Shown: positions 1 through 5,951 of the stretch, one piece after another
Position numbering within the stretch: position 1 is the stretch's first letter
Layout of the letters: each line of letters opens with the position of its first letter
Assembly: GCA_003556955.1 (NCBI GenBank)
Contig: PWQB01000524.1
Location: 1-6,217 of the forward strand
Length of the DNA: 6,217 bases
Reading direction: 5' to 3'
Source of the DNA: Nostocaceae cyanobacterium CSSed10_463m
GTDB lineage: Bacteria; Cyanobacteriota; Cyanobacteriia; Cyanobacteriales; Nostocaceae
Program-made: the position numbers and the translations under genes
Notes under the pieces: generated by a model
Seen by the model: the letters and a program-made list of their open reading frames with translations, nothing else
The model's database searches: none
Told to the model about the DNA's origin: nothing

Positions 1-90
1 AATACTGTTCGGTTAAGCAAATTCGGGAGCCGAAAACCCTTGTAGAGACGTTCCATGGAACGTCTCTACATCCCTTAACCGAAATGTATT
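1..90. repeat. Inverted-repeat element with perfect 30-bp palindrome (MITE-like)
   Basis: The outer arms are 1-17 and 74-90; the reverse complement of the right arm matches the left at 15 of 17 positions (core TTCGGTTAAG). Between them, 41-70 is a perfect 30-bp palindrome, each half TGTAGAGACGTTCCA or its complement. This palindrome type (GTAGAGACGT...ACGTCTCTAC) is, from memory, a common dispersed repeat in Nostocales. No transposase is encoded, so it would be a non-autonomous element. The left arm starts at base 1, so the true left end may lie outside the window. As RNA the palindrome would form a 13-15 bp hairpin, but no T-run follows, so a terminator role is uncertain. Confidence 0.75.
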
Positions 91-114
91 GGGTCGGAAG
101 TTACCGTCTTCTCC

Positions 115-163
115 CCCTGCACCCTGCACCCTGCACCCTGCACCCTGCACCCTGCACCCTGCA
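115..163. repeat. Heptamer tandem repeat, 7 copies of CCCTGCA
   Basis: Seven exact head-to-tail copies of the 7-bp unit CCCTGCA, followed by an incomplete CCC. This fits the short tandemly repeated repetitive (STRR) heptamers of heterocyst-forming cyanobacteria. It lies 73 bp beyond the mlaD stop. Open frames run through it, but they only encode a repeating peptide and have no support as genes. Copy number probably varies between strains by slippage. Confidence 0.9.
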
Positions 164-235
164 CCCCCTCTGCCTCTTCTCATTGGTCATTGGGTCGAAG
201 AATTTTCTCTGTCTTTTCTGGGATGTGTCTTATCC

Positions 236-1717
236 TTATTCATCCAAATTCCTTTCTTCTCCATACTTCCGCAGCTGCTTTAAGAGGTTTTCAGGGGATG
301 AGTCGGGAATTGCTGGATTAATAATTGGTTGGGGGTTGGGTTCCACAATATCAATAGCAGCAGGTATGGGTTTGATATTCAGCGCCTGTTGCTTTGGCGT
401 GAGGCTGGGAAGCTCAATTGTGGGTGTGCTAACAGGAGGCTGCTTAACTACTGGTTTATTTACGGGAGACTGCTGAATAGGAGGTTGGCTAACGGCTGTT
501 TTGAGGGAGTCTAAAGTTGTAGCTACCTTTACGTCTTGCTGTATTTGTTCTGTAGAAGAGACTAAGCCACTTAAACCATTGACTAATTGCAGCAGATTTT
601 GTCGGAAAGCTGGATCACCTGTCAATTCGTCTAAATCAGAGGTAATTTTTTGGGTATTTTCAAAAGTTACCCTGGCTGAATCTAAGGTTTGCTGCATTAG
701 CACTAGATTCTGAGGATCATTTAAAGTTTTAGAAGCGTCGCGTAAATTGGCTGAAGCTTGGGCTGCATTTGCTGACAGGCTTTCTAAATTGTTGAGTAAT
801 TCGCCTTGGGTGAGTCGATCAAAGGCTGGTGAGAGGCTACTGACTGTCACCCGGAGTTGGTTGCTAGTTTCGGTGATGTTGTTCAAAGCACCAACTAAAG
901 AACTGCGGTTGCTTGTCACTAGTTCATCTAAGTTACTTAACAACCGATTAGCTTGATTGGCTGTGGAACTAAATTCACTTGCCGTTGCCCCTAATTGATC
1001 TACTGTTTTAGTAGCGGATCTAGTAAGTTCATTTGTGGATTCTTGTACTGAACTCGCAGTGGCGGAAAATGTGCTTAGTTGTTGTTGAAAGTTTTTGGTC
1101 AAACCTTGAAAATCCTGAGTCAGAGATGCAACACCAGTGGCTGCTGCTGTTGAGCTTTCGAGAAGTCGATTCAGGTTCTGATAAAATTTGGGGTCATTGT
1201 ATGTACTCGCTAAATTAGTTGAGGTGCGAATCAGTTCATCAATGCTGATGCCAACTTGACCTGATAACCGAGAACCATGACAAATTATTAGACTTTGATC
1301 ACAATTATTATCTAGGGGTTTGGCGATCGCCCCAATCGGGATAGATGTTTTAGGTATAATATCTATAATACTTTCACTAATTAATCCACTCTGATTAGCT
1401 TCAATAACCACATCACGGGTAATCACTAAATCAGCTGGAGCAATTTCAATTTCTACCTCTACGGCATTTGAACCTGCTTGAACTCTAGAAATACTGCCTA
1501 CTTTCACACCCCGATAACGAACGGGTGCGCCTCTTTGCATCCCCCCAGCATTAGCAAATTCCACTACAAATTTATATGAATTGCCACCTGCTGTAAATCT
1601 ATTTAATCAGAGGACAATCATCACGAATGCGCCTAAACCCAGGAGGATGAGTAACCCTACTGAGCCTTCTCTTAATGTGCGCTTAGACGCAAAGCTGTTT
1701 GATATGATATCTCGCAT
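236..1717 (-). pseudogene. mlaD: MlaD/MCE-family lipid-transport protein with in-frame TGA at codon 37
   Basis: Substrate-binding MCE subunit of an Mla/TGD2-type ABC lipid transporter, normally anchored in the inner membrane with its body in the periplasm. The natural start is ATG 1717-1715: a GGAG ribosome site lies 7 nt upstream and the start is 17 bp after the mlaF stop. From it the product would be 493 residues: basic N-terminus (1-18), one transmembrane helix (about 19-38), MCE domain (about 48-123, with GGMQRGAPVRYRGVKVG), a Cys pair at 139 and 146, a long Ser/Thr/Asn/Gln-rich helical region (about 160-400), and a proline-rich tail (about 411-475). Codon 37 is TGA (1607-1609), where TGG (Trp) is expected from remembered homologues. 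No other stop or frameshift is seen. The longest intact frame begins at GTG 1564, lacks a ribosome site and would lose the membrane anchor. It could be a fresh null allele, a sequencing error, or rescued by readthrough or reinitiation. Confidence 0.85.
1607..1609 (-). other. In-frame TGA stop codon inside the mlaD transmembrane segment
   Basis: On the minus strand the codons read ...GTC CTC TGA TTA AAT AGA..., giving IVL-stop-LNRF. The frame is continuous from ATG 1717 to TAA 236. Changing one base (T to C at plus-strand 1607) would make TGG. After the stop there is no ATG before the MCE domain; the next plausible start is GTG 1564 without a Shine-Dalgarno sequence. Confidence 0.93.
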
Positions 1718-1724
1718 ATTATTT

Positions 1725-1728
1725 CTCC
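1725..1728 (-). promoter_or_regulatory. Ribosome binding site of mlaD
   Basis: GGAG lies 7 nt before ATG 1717. It fixes the start upstream of the in-frame TGA, and so shows that the short frame beginning at 1564 is not the original gene start. Confidence 0.7.
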
Positions 1729-1734
1729 ATTCAT

Positions 1735-2517
1735 TTAGCCAGCTACCTGAATTGGACCATCCACACTGCCACTAATAAATTGTCTAATCAAGGGATTTTC
1801 TGTGTTATCTATATCACTTACTTTACCTTGCCACTGCACTTTACCTTGATAAAGAAACACTAATCGATCAGTTGTACGCCGAATGGTACTATCTTGGTGC
1901 GTCACAATGGCATAAGTACTACATACTCCTTGTGTCAATTGTAATTCCCGAATTAAATCTTCTATGACTGTTGAGGCAATGGGGTCAAGTCCGGCTGTGG
2001 GTTCATCGTATAGTAAAACTTCTGGACCCTCTGTGAGATTATCAGGATTAGAGATAATTGCTCTGGCAAAACTCACCCGTTTTCGCATACCCCCAGATAG
2101 TTCAGAGGGGTACAGATGGCTGATTCCAGATAAACCCACCATTTCTAATTTTTCCTTAACTATCTGTTGAATGCGCGATCGCGGTATCTTGGAATGTTGA
2201 TACAGTAAGAAACCCACATTTTCATCCACTGTCAACGAATCAAATAAAGCCGCTTGTTGAAACACCATCCCAATCCCAATCGGATCAGCGCTATCCTCAA
2301 TTAACCCATCTCGCCGTACCCCTTGGATATAAATTTCTCCGCTATCGGGAGCTATTAATCCGGCGATAATGCGTAAAACCGTTGATTTACCAGTTCCTGA
2401 AGGCCCAATAATTCCCACTGCTTCCCCCCGGTAAATCGTCAAATCCACATTATCTAAAACTTTATTGCTACCAAAGGATTTAGAAATGCCTTTCAGTTCA
2501 ATTAATGGTTCATTCAT
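1735..2517 (-). CDS. mlaF: Mla/TGD3-type ABC transporter ATP-binding protein
   Basis: Cytoplasmic ATPase subunit, 260 residues, that powers MCE-linked lipid transport between membranes (family: bacterial MlaF, plastid TGD3). Seen in the sequence: Walker A GPSGTGKS at 38-45, Q-loop Q87 in VFQQAALFDSL, signature LSGGM at 140-144 followed by RKRVSFARA, Walker B VLLYDE at 167-172 with catalytic E172, D-loop AGLDP, and switch His 207. A short extra segment (about 159-166, DNLTEGPE) sits before Walker B. All catalytic residues are present, so this gene looks functional. It is first in an operon with mlaD, 17 bp apart. No permease (MlaE) gene is next to it. The start ATG at 2517 lacks a Shine-Dalgarno sequence, and the upstream bases are repeat sequence; the Mla assignment rather than a general ABC ATPase rests on the adjacent MCE gene plus overall resemblance. 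Confidence 0.92.
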   Translation of the reverse strand: MNEPLIELKGISKSFGSNKVLDNVDLTIYRGEAVGIIGPSGTGKSTVLRIIAGLIAPDSGEIYIQGVRRDGLIEDSADPIGIGMVFQQAALFDSLTVDENVGFLLYQHSKIPRSRIQQIVKEKLEMVGLSGISHLYPSELSGGMRKRVSFARAIISNPDNLTEGPEVLLYDEPTAGLDPIASTVIEDLIRELQLTQGVCSTYAIVTHQDSTIRRTTDRLVFLYQGKVQWQGKVSDIDNTENPLIRQFISGSVDGPIQVAG

Positions 2518-2606
2518 TAGTCATTAGCCCTTCGACTACGCTCCCTTCGACTACGCTCAGGGTAAATCATTGGTCATTGGTCATTTTAGTCGTTAGTCAT
2601 TAAAAT
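2511..2606. repeat. Repeat-filled divergent intergenic region (heptamers plus 15-bp direct repeat)
   Basis: Nearly the whole gap between mlaF and the flavoenzyme gene is short repeats. TTCGACTACGCTC occurs at 2531-2543 and 2546-2558 as a 15-bp tandem pair starting at 2529, ending in AGGG. Heptamers of the TCATTGG/TCATTAG type occur at 2511-2527 and 2567-2600 (TGGTCAT twice exactly at 2571-2584, then diverged copies). They run up to or into both start codons. I see neither a clear ribosome site nor a clear -35/-10 pair for either gene. Confidence 0.85.
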
Positions 2607-4145
2607 ATGAACTCAGCACTTAGAACTCAGGACGCTCAAAGAGATGTTATCGTGATTGGTAGCGGTATTGGCGGGTTATGCGCTGCGGGTTTACTGGCTC
2701 GTTATGGTAAGCGGGTAATTGTGTGTGAAAGTCACGCCATTCCCGGAGGTGCAGCCCATAGTTTTAGACGACGAGGATTTGAATTTGATTCTGGCCCCTC
2801 TTTTTATTGTGGTCTTACAGATGCTCAGAGTTTGAATCCTGTAACACAAGTTCTTAAAGTTCTAGGCGAATCTCTCCAAGTTATCCCTTATGAACCATTA
2901 GGACACTACCATTTTCCTGAAGCCATTTTTGCAGTTTATGGCCATGCTGAGAAGTACCTGGCTGAACTGCATAAAATTACGCCCCAAGGTGCGAAGGAAT
3001 TTCAACAATTTGCCGAACGCTTGTTAAAGCTATATGAAGGGATGAAAGGTATTCCCACGCTAGCTTTGAGGGCAGATTGGCAGGTGATTTTAGTCTTGAT
3101 GACACGTTATTTACCATCCTTGGCGAAAATGTTACCTAATTTGCCCCTGGTTCAGTCTTCTGTGGGCAATGTCATGGATGCTACAGTTAAAGACCCTTGG
3201 GTACGTCGGCTCATTGACCTGGAATGCTTTTTATTATCTGGTTTAAAGGCACACGGCACAATTGCCCCAGAGGTAGCTTTTATGTTAGGTGAACGTTCCC
3301 GTGCTGGAGTTGAGTATCCTGTGGGAGGGAGTGGTGCAATTGTCAATGCTTTGGTGCGGGGTTTAGAACGTTGGGGTGGTGAGTTACGTCTGGGCTGTCA
3401 TGTAGAGCAAATCTTGGTGGAATCGGGTAAAGCTGTCGGTGTCAAGTTGCAAAATGGTGAAGTTCTTAAAGCACCGATAGTCATTTCTAACGCGACGATT
3501 TGGGATACTTACAATCATTTGTTACGCCCTGAAGATTTACCTGCATCATGTCGGCAAGTTGCATTAGAGACACCAGCCGTTGATAGTTTTATGCATTTGC
3601 ACTTAGGTGTTCGAGCCACTGGGTTAGAAAGTTTGACGGGACATCATGTAGTAGTGCATGATTCGAGTCAAGATATCAGCGTACCGGGTAATACTTGCAT
3701 GATTTCCATTCCCAGTGTGTGGGATGCAACTTTAGCCCCAGAGGGACATCATGTGGTTCATGCTTACACCCTGGAACCTTACGCCGGGTGGGAACGAAAT
3801 GATGGATATGAAGCGAGGAAAAAAGAGAAAGCGCAATCTTTATATCGGGCTTTAGAGCGAGTTATCCCAGATATTCGTGAACGTGTGGTGTTAGAACTGA
3901 TTGGTACACCGCTAACTCATGCTTATTATTTACGGCGATACCAGGGAACGTATGGCCCTGCTATTGTTGCAGGTAAGGGGATGTTTCCTGGTACGCAAAC
4001 ACCTATAAAGGGTTTGTATCGTGTGGGTGATAGTACTATGCCAGGAATTGGTGTACCTGCGGTAGCTGCTTCGGGTATTTTGTGTGCTAATAGTTTAGTC
4101 AATATGCAGGAAATGCGCGAGTTATTGGATGGTTTGAAGTTTTAG
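2607..4145 (+). CDS. Phytoene-desaturase / carotenoid-isomerase-like FAD-dependent oxidoreductase
   Basis: A 512-residue flavoprotein of the CrtI/CrtISO (CrtH) superfamily, which desaturates or isomerises carotenoids at membranes. The N-terminal Rossmann motif is clear: VIVIGSGIGG at 14-23, ending in acidic E41, then IPGGAAHSF (45-53) and FEFDSGPS. The C-terminal FAD-contact motif GLYRVGDSTMPGIGVPAVAASG is at 469-490. Length matches the family (about 490-510). The exact substrate cannot be read from sequence: it could be a carotenoid isomerase paralogue, a desaturase-like enzyme or another isoprenoid oxidoreductase, so no symbol is given. Start: ATG 2607 is the only ATG before the Rossmann fold but has no Shine-Dalgarno sequence. 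Residues 2-9 are encoded by repeat-like DNA (GAACTCAG at 2609-2616 and 2623-2630), so the extreme N-terminus is probably not conserved. It is divergent from mlaF and convergent with the nuclease-like gene. Confidence 0.88.
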   Translation: MNSALRTQDAQRDVIVIGSGIGGLCAAGLLARYGKRVIVCESHAIPGGAAHSFRRRGFEFDSGPSFYCGLTDAQSLNPVTQVLKVLGESLQVIPYEPLGHYHFPEAIFAVYGHAEKYLAELHKITPQGAKEFQQFAERLLKLYEGMKGIPTLALRADWQVILVLMTRYLPSLAKMLPNLPLVQSSVGNVMDATVKDPWVRRLIDLECFLLSGLKAHGTIAPEVAFMLGERSRAGVEYPVGGSGAIVNALVRGLERWGGELRLGCHVEQILVESGKAVGVKLQNGEVLKAPIVISNATIWDTYNHLLRPEDLPASCRQVALETPAVDSFMHLHLGVRATGLESLTGHHVVVHDSSQDISVPGNTCMISIPSVWDATLAPEGHHVVHAYTLEPYAGWERNDGYEARKKEKAQSLYRALERVIPDIRERVVLELIGTPLTHAYYLRRYQGTYGPAIVAGKGMFPGTQTPIKGLYRVGDSTMPGIGVPAVAASGILCANSLVNMQEMRELLDGLKF

Positions 4146-4294
4146 GGTTGTGGAGGGGAAAGGGGTGTTTATTGCACGCAGAGTCGCGGAGGCGCGGAGA
4201 GGAGGAGGTGAGAATTAGCGATTTTGAAATTTTATCAACGCTCTATTTATTTTAATAGGACTTATGCAAAACTCTCTTAAACCCTCTTGTCTCA
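4146..4294. other. Intergenic stretch left of the MITE; purine-rich dispersed repeat
   Basis: No gene is seen. Bases 4176-4208 hold a purine-rich run (ACGCAGAGTCGCGGAGGCGCGGAGAG then GGA units) resembling a widespread Nostocales intergenic repeat. TAGGACTTATGCAAAA at 4257-4271 resembles an end sequence often seen on cyanobacterial mobile elements, but I find only a weak partner for it (around 4487-4496). No clear terminator follows the flavoenzyme stop. Confidence 0.5.
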
Positions 4295-4457
4295 GAGGGT
4301 GTTTGAAAAGTGGTTGGCTGTGATTTTAGGCACTGGCAGATCCCCCCTAGCCCCCCTTAAAAAGGGGGGAATTAGAATCAAAGTCCCCCTTCTCAAGGGG
4401 GATTTAGGGGGATCTAAAATGTTTTGCTACCGACAATAAGACTTTTAAAACATCCTC
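4295..4457. mobile_element. 163-bp MITE-like element with TIRs and TCA target duplication
   Basis: The ends are GAGGGTGTTTGAAAAG at the left (4295-4310) and, reversed and complemented, GAGGATGTTTTAAAAG at the right (4442-4457): 14 of 16 identical. TCA flanks it on both sides (4292-4294 and 4458-4460), a 3-bp TNA-type duplication as produced by some IS5-family transposases. No transposase is encoded. Inside, 4338-4415 is a second imperfect inverted repeat beginning AGATCCCCC and ending GGGGGATCT, each arm with its own hairpin (stems at 4351-4358/4362-4369 and 4384-4391/4395-4402). The whole could fold into a branched cruciform. The IS5 link is an inference from end sequence and duplication size. 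Confidence 0.8.
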
Positions 4458-4460
4458 TCA

Positions 4461-4490
4461 GTGTACTCTGTGTCTCTGTGGTTCGTTTTT
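4461..4490. repeat. Dispersed repeat remnant at the MITE right flank
   Basis: GTGTACTCTGTGTCTCTGTGG and the following TTCGTTTTT resemble an abundant Nostocales intergenic repeat (CTCTGTGTCTCTGTGGTTCG type). Removing the MITE and one TCA joins it to CTCTTGTC at 4284-4291, consistent with insertion into a pre-existing repeat. This family recognition is from memory. Confidence 0.5.
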
Positions 4491-4514
4491 CTATAAGTAA
4501 CTTATTTAGCATTG

Positions 4515-5150
4515 CTATATCTGACAAATGGCTTTTAAAACTTGTAATAATTCAACTGCACGGGGAGGTTCCATAAAATTCAATAATGGCATCAGATGAT
4601 AAATGGGAGGATTACCTGGTTCAATATAAATGAACTGATAACCTCTGCCATTAGTAGTTAAACCCCACATTAATGTTTGATTATTTAAACTTTTATAAGC
4701 ATAAGTGAGCAGTTGAGGTAAGCCAGTTGATATATCAATTTGACTATTTTTTGATTCAATTAAAAGTATCCAGAAATATACTTGAGATTTAGTATTTTTA
4801 GCTTTACTAATAGCTAAAATATCCATCCTGCCTTTAATTGTGGTATCTTCATCTTCAACCTCAATATCAGCAATATCTTCTTCTAGGCGAATCTCGATAG
4901 GATAGCGATAAAAGCCAGCTAATCTTAGCAAGGGTGCAAGTACAAGAAATTTCACCTGTCCTTCCGAAACTTTGCCAGATGTGAGGTATCTATCAAAATC
5001 ATTCTGAAGCTGTTTCAAATCCTGCTGTTCTACTTCGGTGAGAGGTTCCAGGGATAACAGGTGAGAAAATGAGTCATTGTACTGTTTTTGAAAGCCAAAC
5101 AGACGCTGAACATCTTCTAGAGATAAATTACTAGCATTGAGAATTGTCAT
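4515..5150 (-). CDS. Stand-alone PD-(D/E)XK / HsdR N-terminal-like domain protein
   Basis: A 211-residue protein resembling the type I restriction R-subunit N-terminal nuclease domain (HSDR_N-like) but with no helicase part. The catalytic pattern is visible: D110 in GRMDILAI, then E132-S-K134 in LLIESKNS, a conserved-type Gln (Q146) in PQLLTYAY, and a following beta strand TTNGRGYQFIYI (165-176). Residues 1-60 are a charged helical leader (about 33-56, EPLTEVEQQDLKQLQNDFDRY). No hsdM or hsdS gene is nearby, so a working type I restriction system is not supported. Similar stand-alone proteins are common in cyanobacterial genomes, and their role is unknown to me. Cutting activity is inferred from motif only. 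No Shine-Dalgarno sequence precedes the ATG, but a TATAAT box lies 33 nt upstream. It is transcribed toward the flavoenzyme gene. Confidence 0.82.
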   Translation of the reverse strand: MTILNASNLSLEDVQRLFGFQKQYNDSFSHLLSLEPLTEVEQQDLKQLQNDFDRYLTSGKVSEGQVKFLVLAPLLRLAGFYRYPIEIRLEEDIADIEVEDEDTTIKGRMDILAISKAKNTKSQVYFWILLIESKNSQIDISTGLPQLLTYAYKSLNNQTLMWGLTTNGRGYQFIYIEPGNPPIYHLMPLLNFMEPPRAVELLQVLKAICQI

Positions 5151-5183
5151 TGATTTTTGCTAGATGTGAGTCAGGAATACTAA

Positions 5184-5189
5184 ATTATA
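5184..5189 (-). promoter_or_regulatory. Candidate -10 box for the nuclease-like gene
   Basis: A perfect TATAAT on the minus strand, ending 33 nt before ATG 5150, would give a leader of roughly 25 nt. No good -35 hexamer is seen at 16-18 nt upstream (TTCCTC or similar, within the inverted-repeat element), so it may need an activator or be a chance AT-rich match. Confidence 0.4.
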
Positions 5190-5194
5190 TTTTA

Positions 5195-5281
5195 GTAGGT
5201 TTAGTTGAGGAACTAAACCCAAGAAATATCTTAGACATGGCGCGGAAAATGTTGGGTTTCACTTTGTTTAACCCAACCTAC
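5195..5281. repeat. 87-bp inverted-repeat element with two hairpins
   Basis: It starts GTAGGTTTAGTT and ends AACCCAACCTAC, so the outer ends are imperfect inverted repeats extending about 28 bp inward. The left arm contains a perfect 9-bp stem (5198-5206 with 5211-5219, loop GAGG); the right arm an 8-bp stem (5251-5258 with 5270-5277). It resembles the GTTGGGTTTCG...AACCCAACCTAC intergenic repeat family that I recall as abundant in Nostocales. It occupies most of the gap between the DUF3611 gene and the nuclease-like gene. Confidence 0.7.
5246..5277 (-). terminator. Possible terminator downstream of the DUF3611 gene
   Basis: Read on the minus strand, an 8-bp stem (GTTGGGTT/AACCCAAC, 11-nt loop) is followed at once by ATTTT. 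It lies 45 bp past the DUF3611 stop codon. The loop is large and the T-run short, so termination would be modest; the hairpin is also part of a dispersed repeat, not a dedicated terminator. Confidence 0.35.
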
Positions 5282-5321
5282 AAAAATACCTTTTATCTTG
5301 ATATTACTTCCTACTCCCTTT

Positions 5322-5912
5322 TTAATGCTGATGCACTTTTTCTATCAGCCACATAGAAGCCACTGTACCGAAAAAATGAGCCGCAATACCATTAATATTA
5401 GCTACTACTATAAACACATCCAGCGCTCGAATAATCTTGTTGGGGTCGGTAATTGCGACTCCAGGGGGTTGGGATACAGCTTTTGCTACTAGCACACCGA
5501 CGCTGGTTCCTGCGCCTAAAATGGTGATGAATATTCCCACTAAACTTACCAGAATACCCATGCGGATAGCTCTAGTTGTATCCGCTTTACTAGGGTGCAG
5601 AGTTGGGTTAATATTGCCTAAGCGTCTACCTATGCGGGTGTAACGAAAATCCCAAAATACGCTGAATAGCAATAATAAAATTCCAGATACAGCCCAAAAT
5701 ACTCCAATTCCTAAACCTGGATTCGATTGATCTGTAAAGTTACGTCCAGGAGAAGCAAATAATAATAATAAGCCAGAAACCAGTGCCAATGCCAATTGCA
5801 CCCACAACATAACCCACCCTGTGAGACGAATTTGATTGGCAATTTTAGGTATTCTATTTCTATTATGGTGTGATGTTGCTAGCGATGACCGCATTTCTGG
5901 ATTTGGTTCCAT
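5322..5912 (-). CDS. DUF3611 membrane protein (Tic21/PIC1-like), four predicted helices
   Basis: A 196-residue integral membrane protein. I recognise it as the DUF3611 family, found in cyanobacteria and plastids; the plant member Tic21/PIC1 has been proposed as part of protein import or as an iron permease. Function in cyanobacteria is not established. Visible features: a polar N-terminus (1-28), hydrophobic segments at about 32-53, 67-87, 117-146 and 164-190, a basic loop after helix 2 (DFRYTRIGRRLGNINP, 88-103), and a conserved-looking SKADTTRAIRMG (108-119) before helix 3. Start choice: the frame is open to an ATG at 5951, but ATG 5912 has AAGGA 7 nt upstream and the 13 extra codons have neither a ribosome site nor a plausible fold. 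It is divergent from tspO and ends in the repeat-bearing gap before the nuclease-like gene. Confidence 0.85.
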   Translation of the reverse strand: MEPNPEMRSSLATSHHNRNRIPKIANQIRLTGWVMLWVQLALALVSGLLLLFASPGRNFTDQSNPGLGIGVFWAVSGILLLLFSVFWDFRYTRIGRRLGNINPTLHPSKADTTRAIRMGILVSLVGIFITILGAGTSVGVLVAKAVSQPPGVAITDPNKIIRALDVFIVVANINGIAAHFFGTVASMWLIEKVHQH

Positions 5913-5919
5913 ATTGTTT

Positions 5920-5924
5920 TCCTT
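5920..5924 (-). promoter_or_regulatory. Ribosome binding site deciding the DUF3611 start
   Basis: AAGGA on the minus strand, 7 nt before ATG 5912. The in-frame ATGs at 5933 and 5951 are preceded by A/T-rich sequence without a purine-rich site. Confidence 0.7.
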
Positions 5925-5951
5925 ATCCCCCATAAAAAATAATATTTGCAC

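Noticed and set aside
41..70. Intrinsic terminator for the mlaF-mlaD operon
   Set aside because: The palindrome makes a strong hairpin, but it is 166 bp past the stop and lacks a following T-run; it fits a dispersed repeat better.
84..476. Open frame on the plus strand running through the heptamer array
   Set aside because: Its first part is a repeat peptide from CCCTGCA units and the rest is antisense to mlaD; no ribosome site or family resemblance.
1581..1775. Plus-strand open frame over the mlaD 5' end
   Set aside because: It is antisense to the mlaD start and mlaF end; the minus-strand reading has recognisable protein, a ribosome site and operon spacing.
3152..3346. Minus-strand frame inside the flavoenzyme gene
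   Set aside because: Fully antisense to a well-supported coding sequence with no features of its own.
4257..4497. Larger composite element bounded by GGACTTATGCAAAA and the ATAAGT near 4492
   Set aside because: The proposed ends match over only about 10 positions with mismatches, and no target duplication is seen; the inner 4295-4457 element explains the data better.
4515..5150. Type I restriction system
   Set aside because: Only an N-terminal nuclease-like domain is present; no helicase, HsdM or HsdS in the window.
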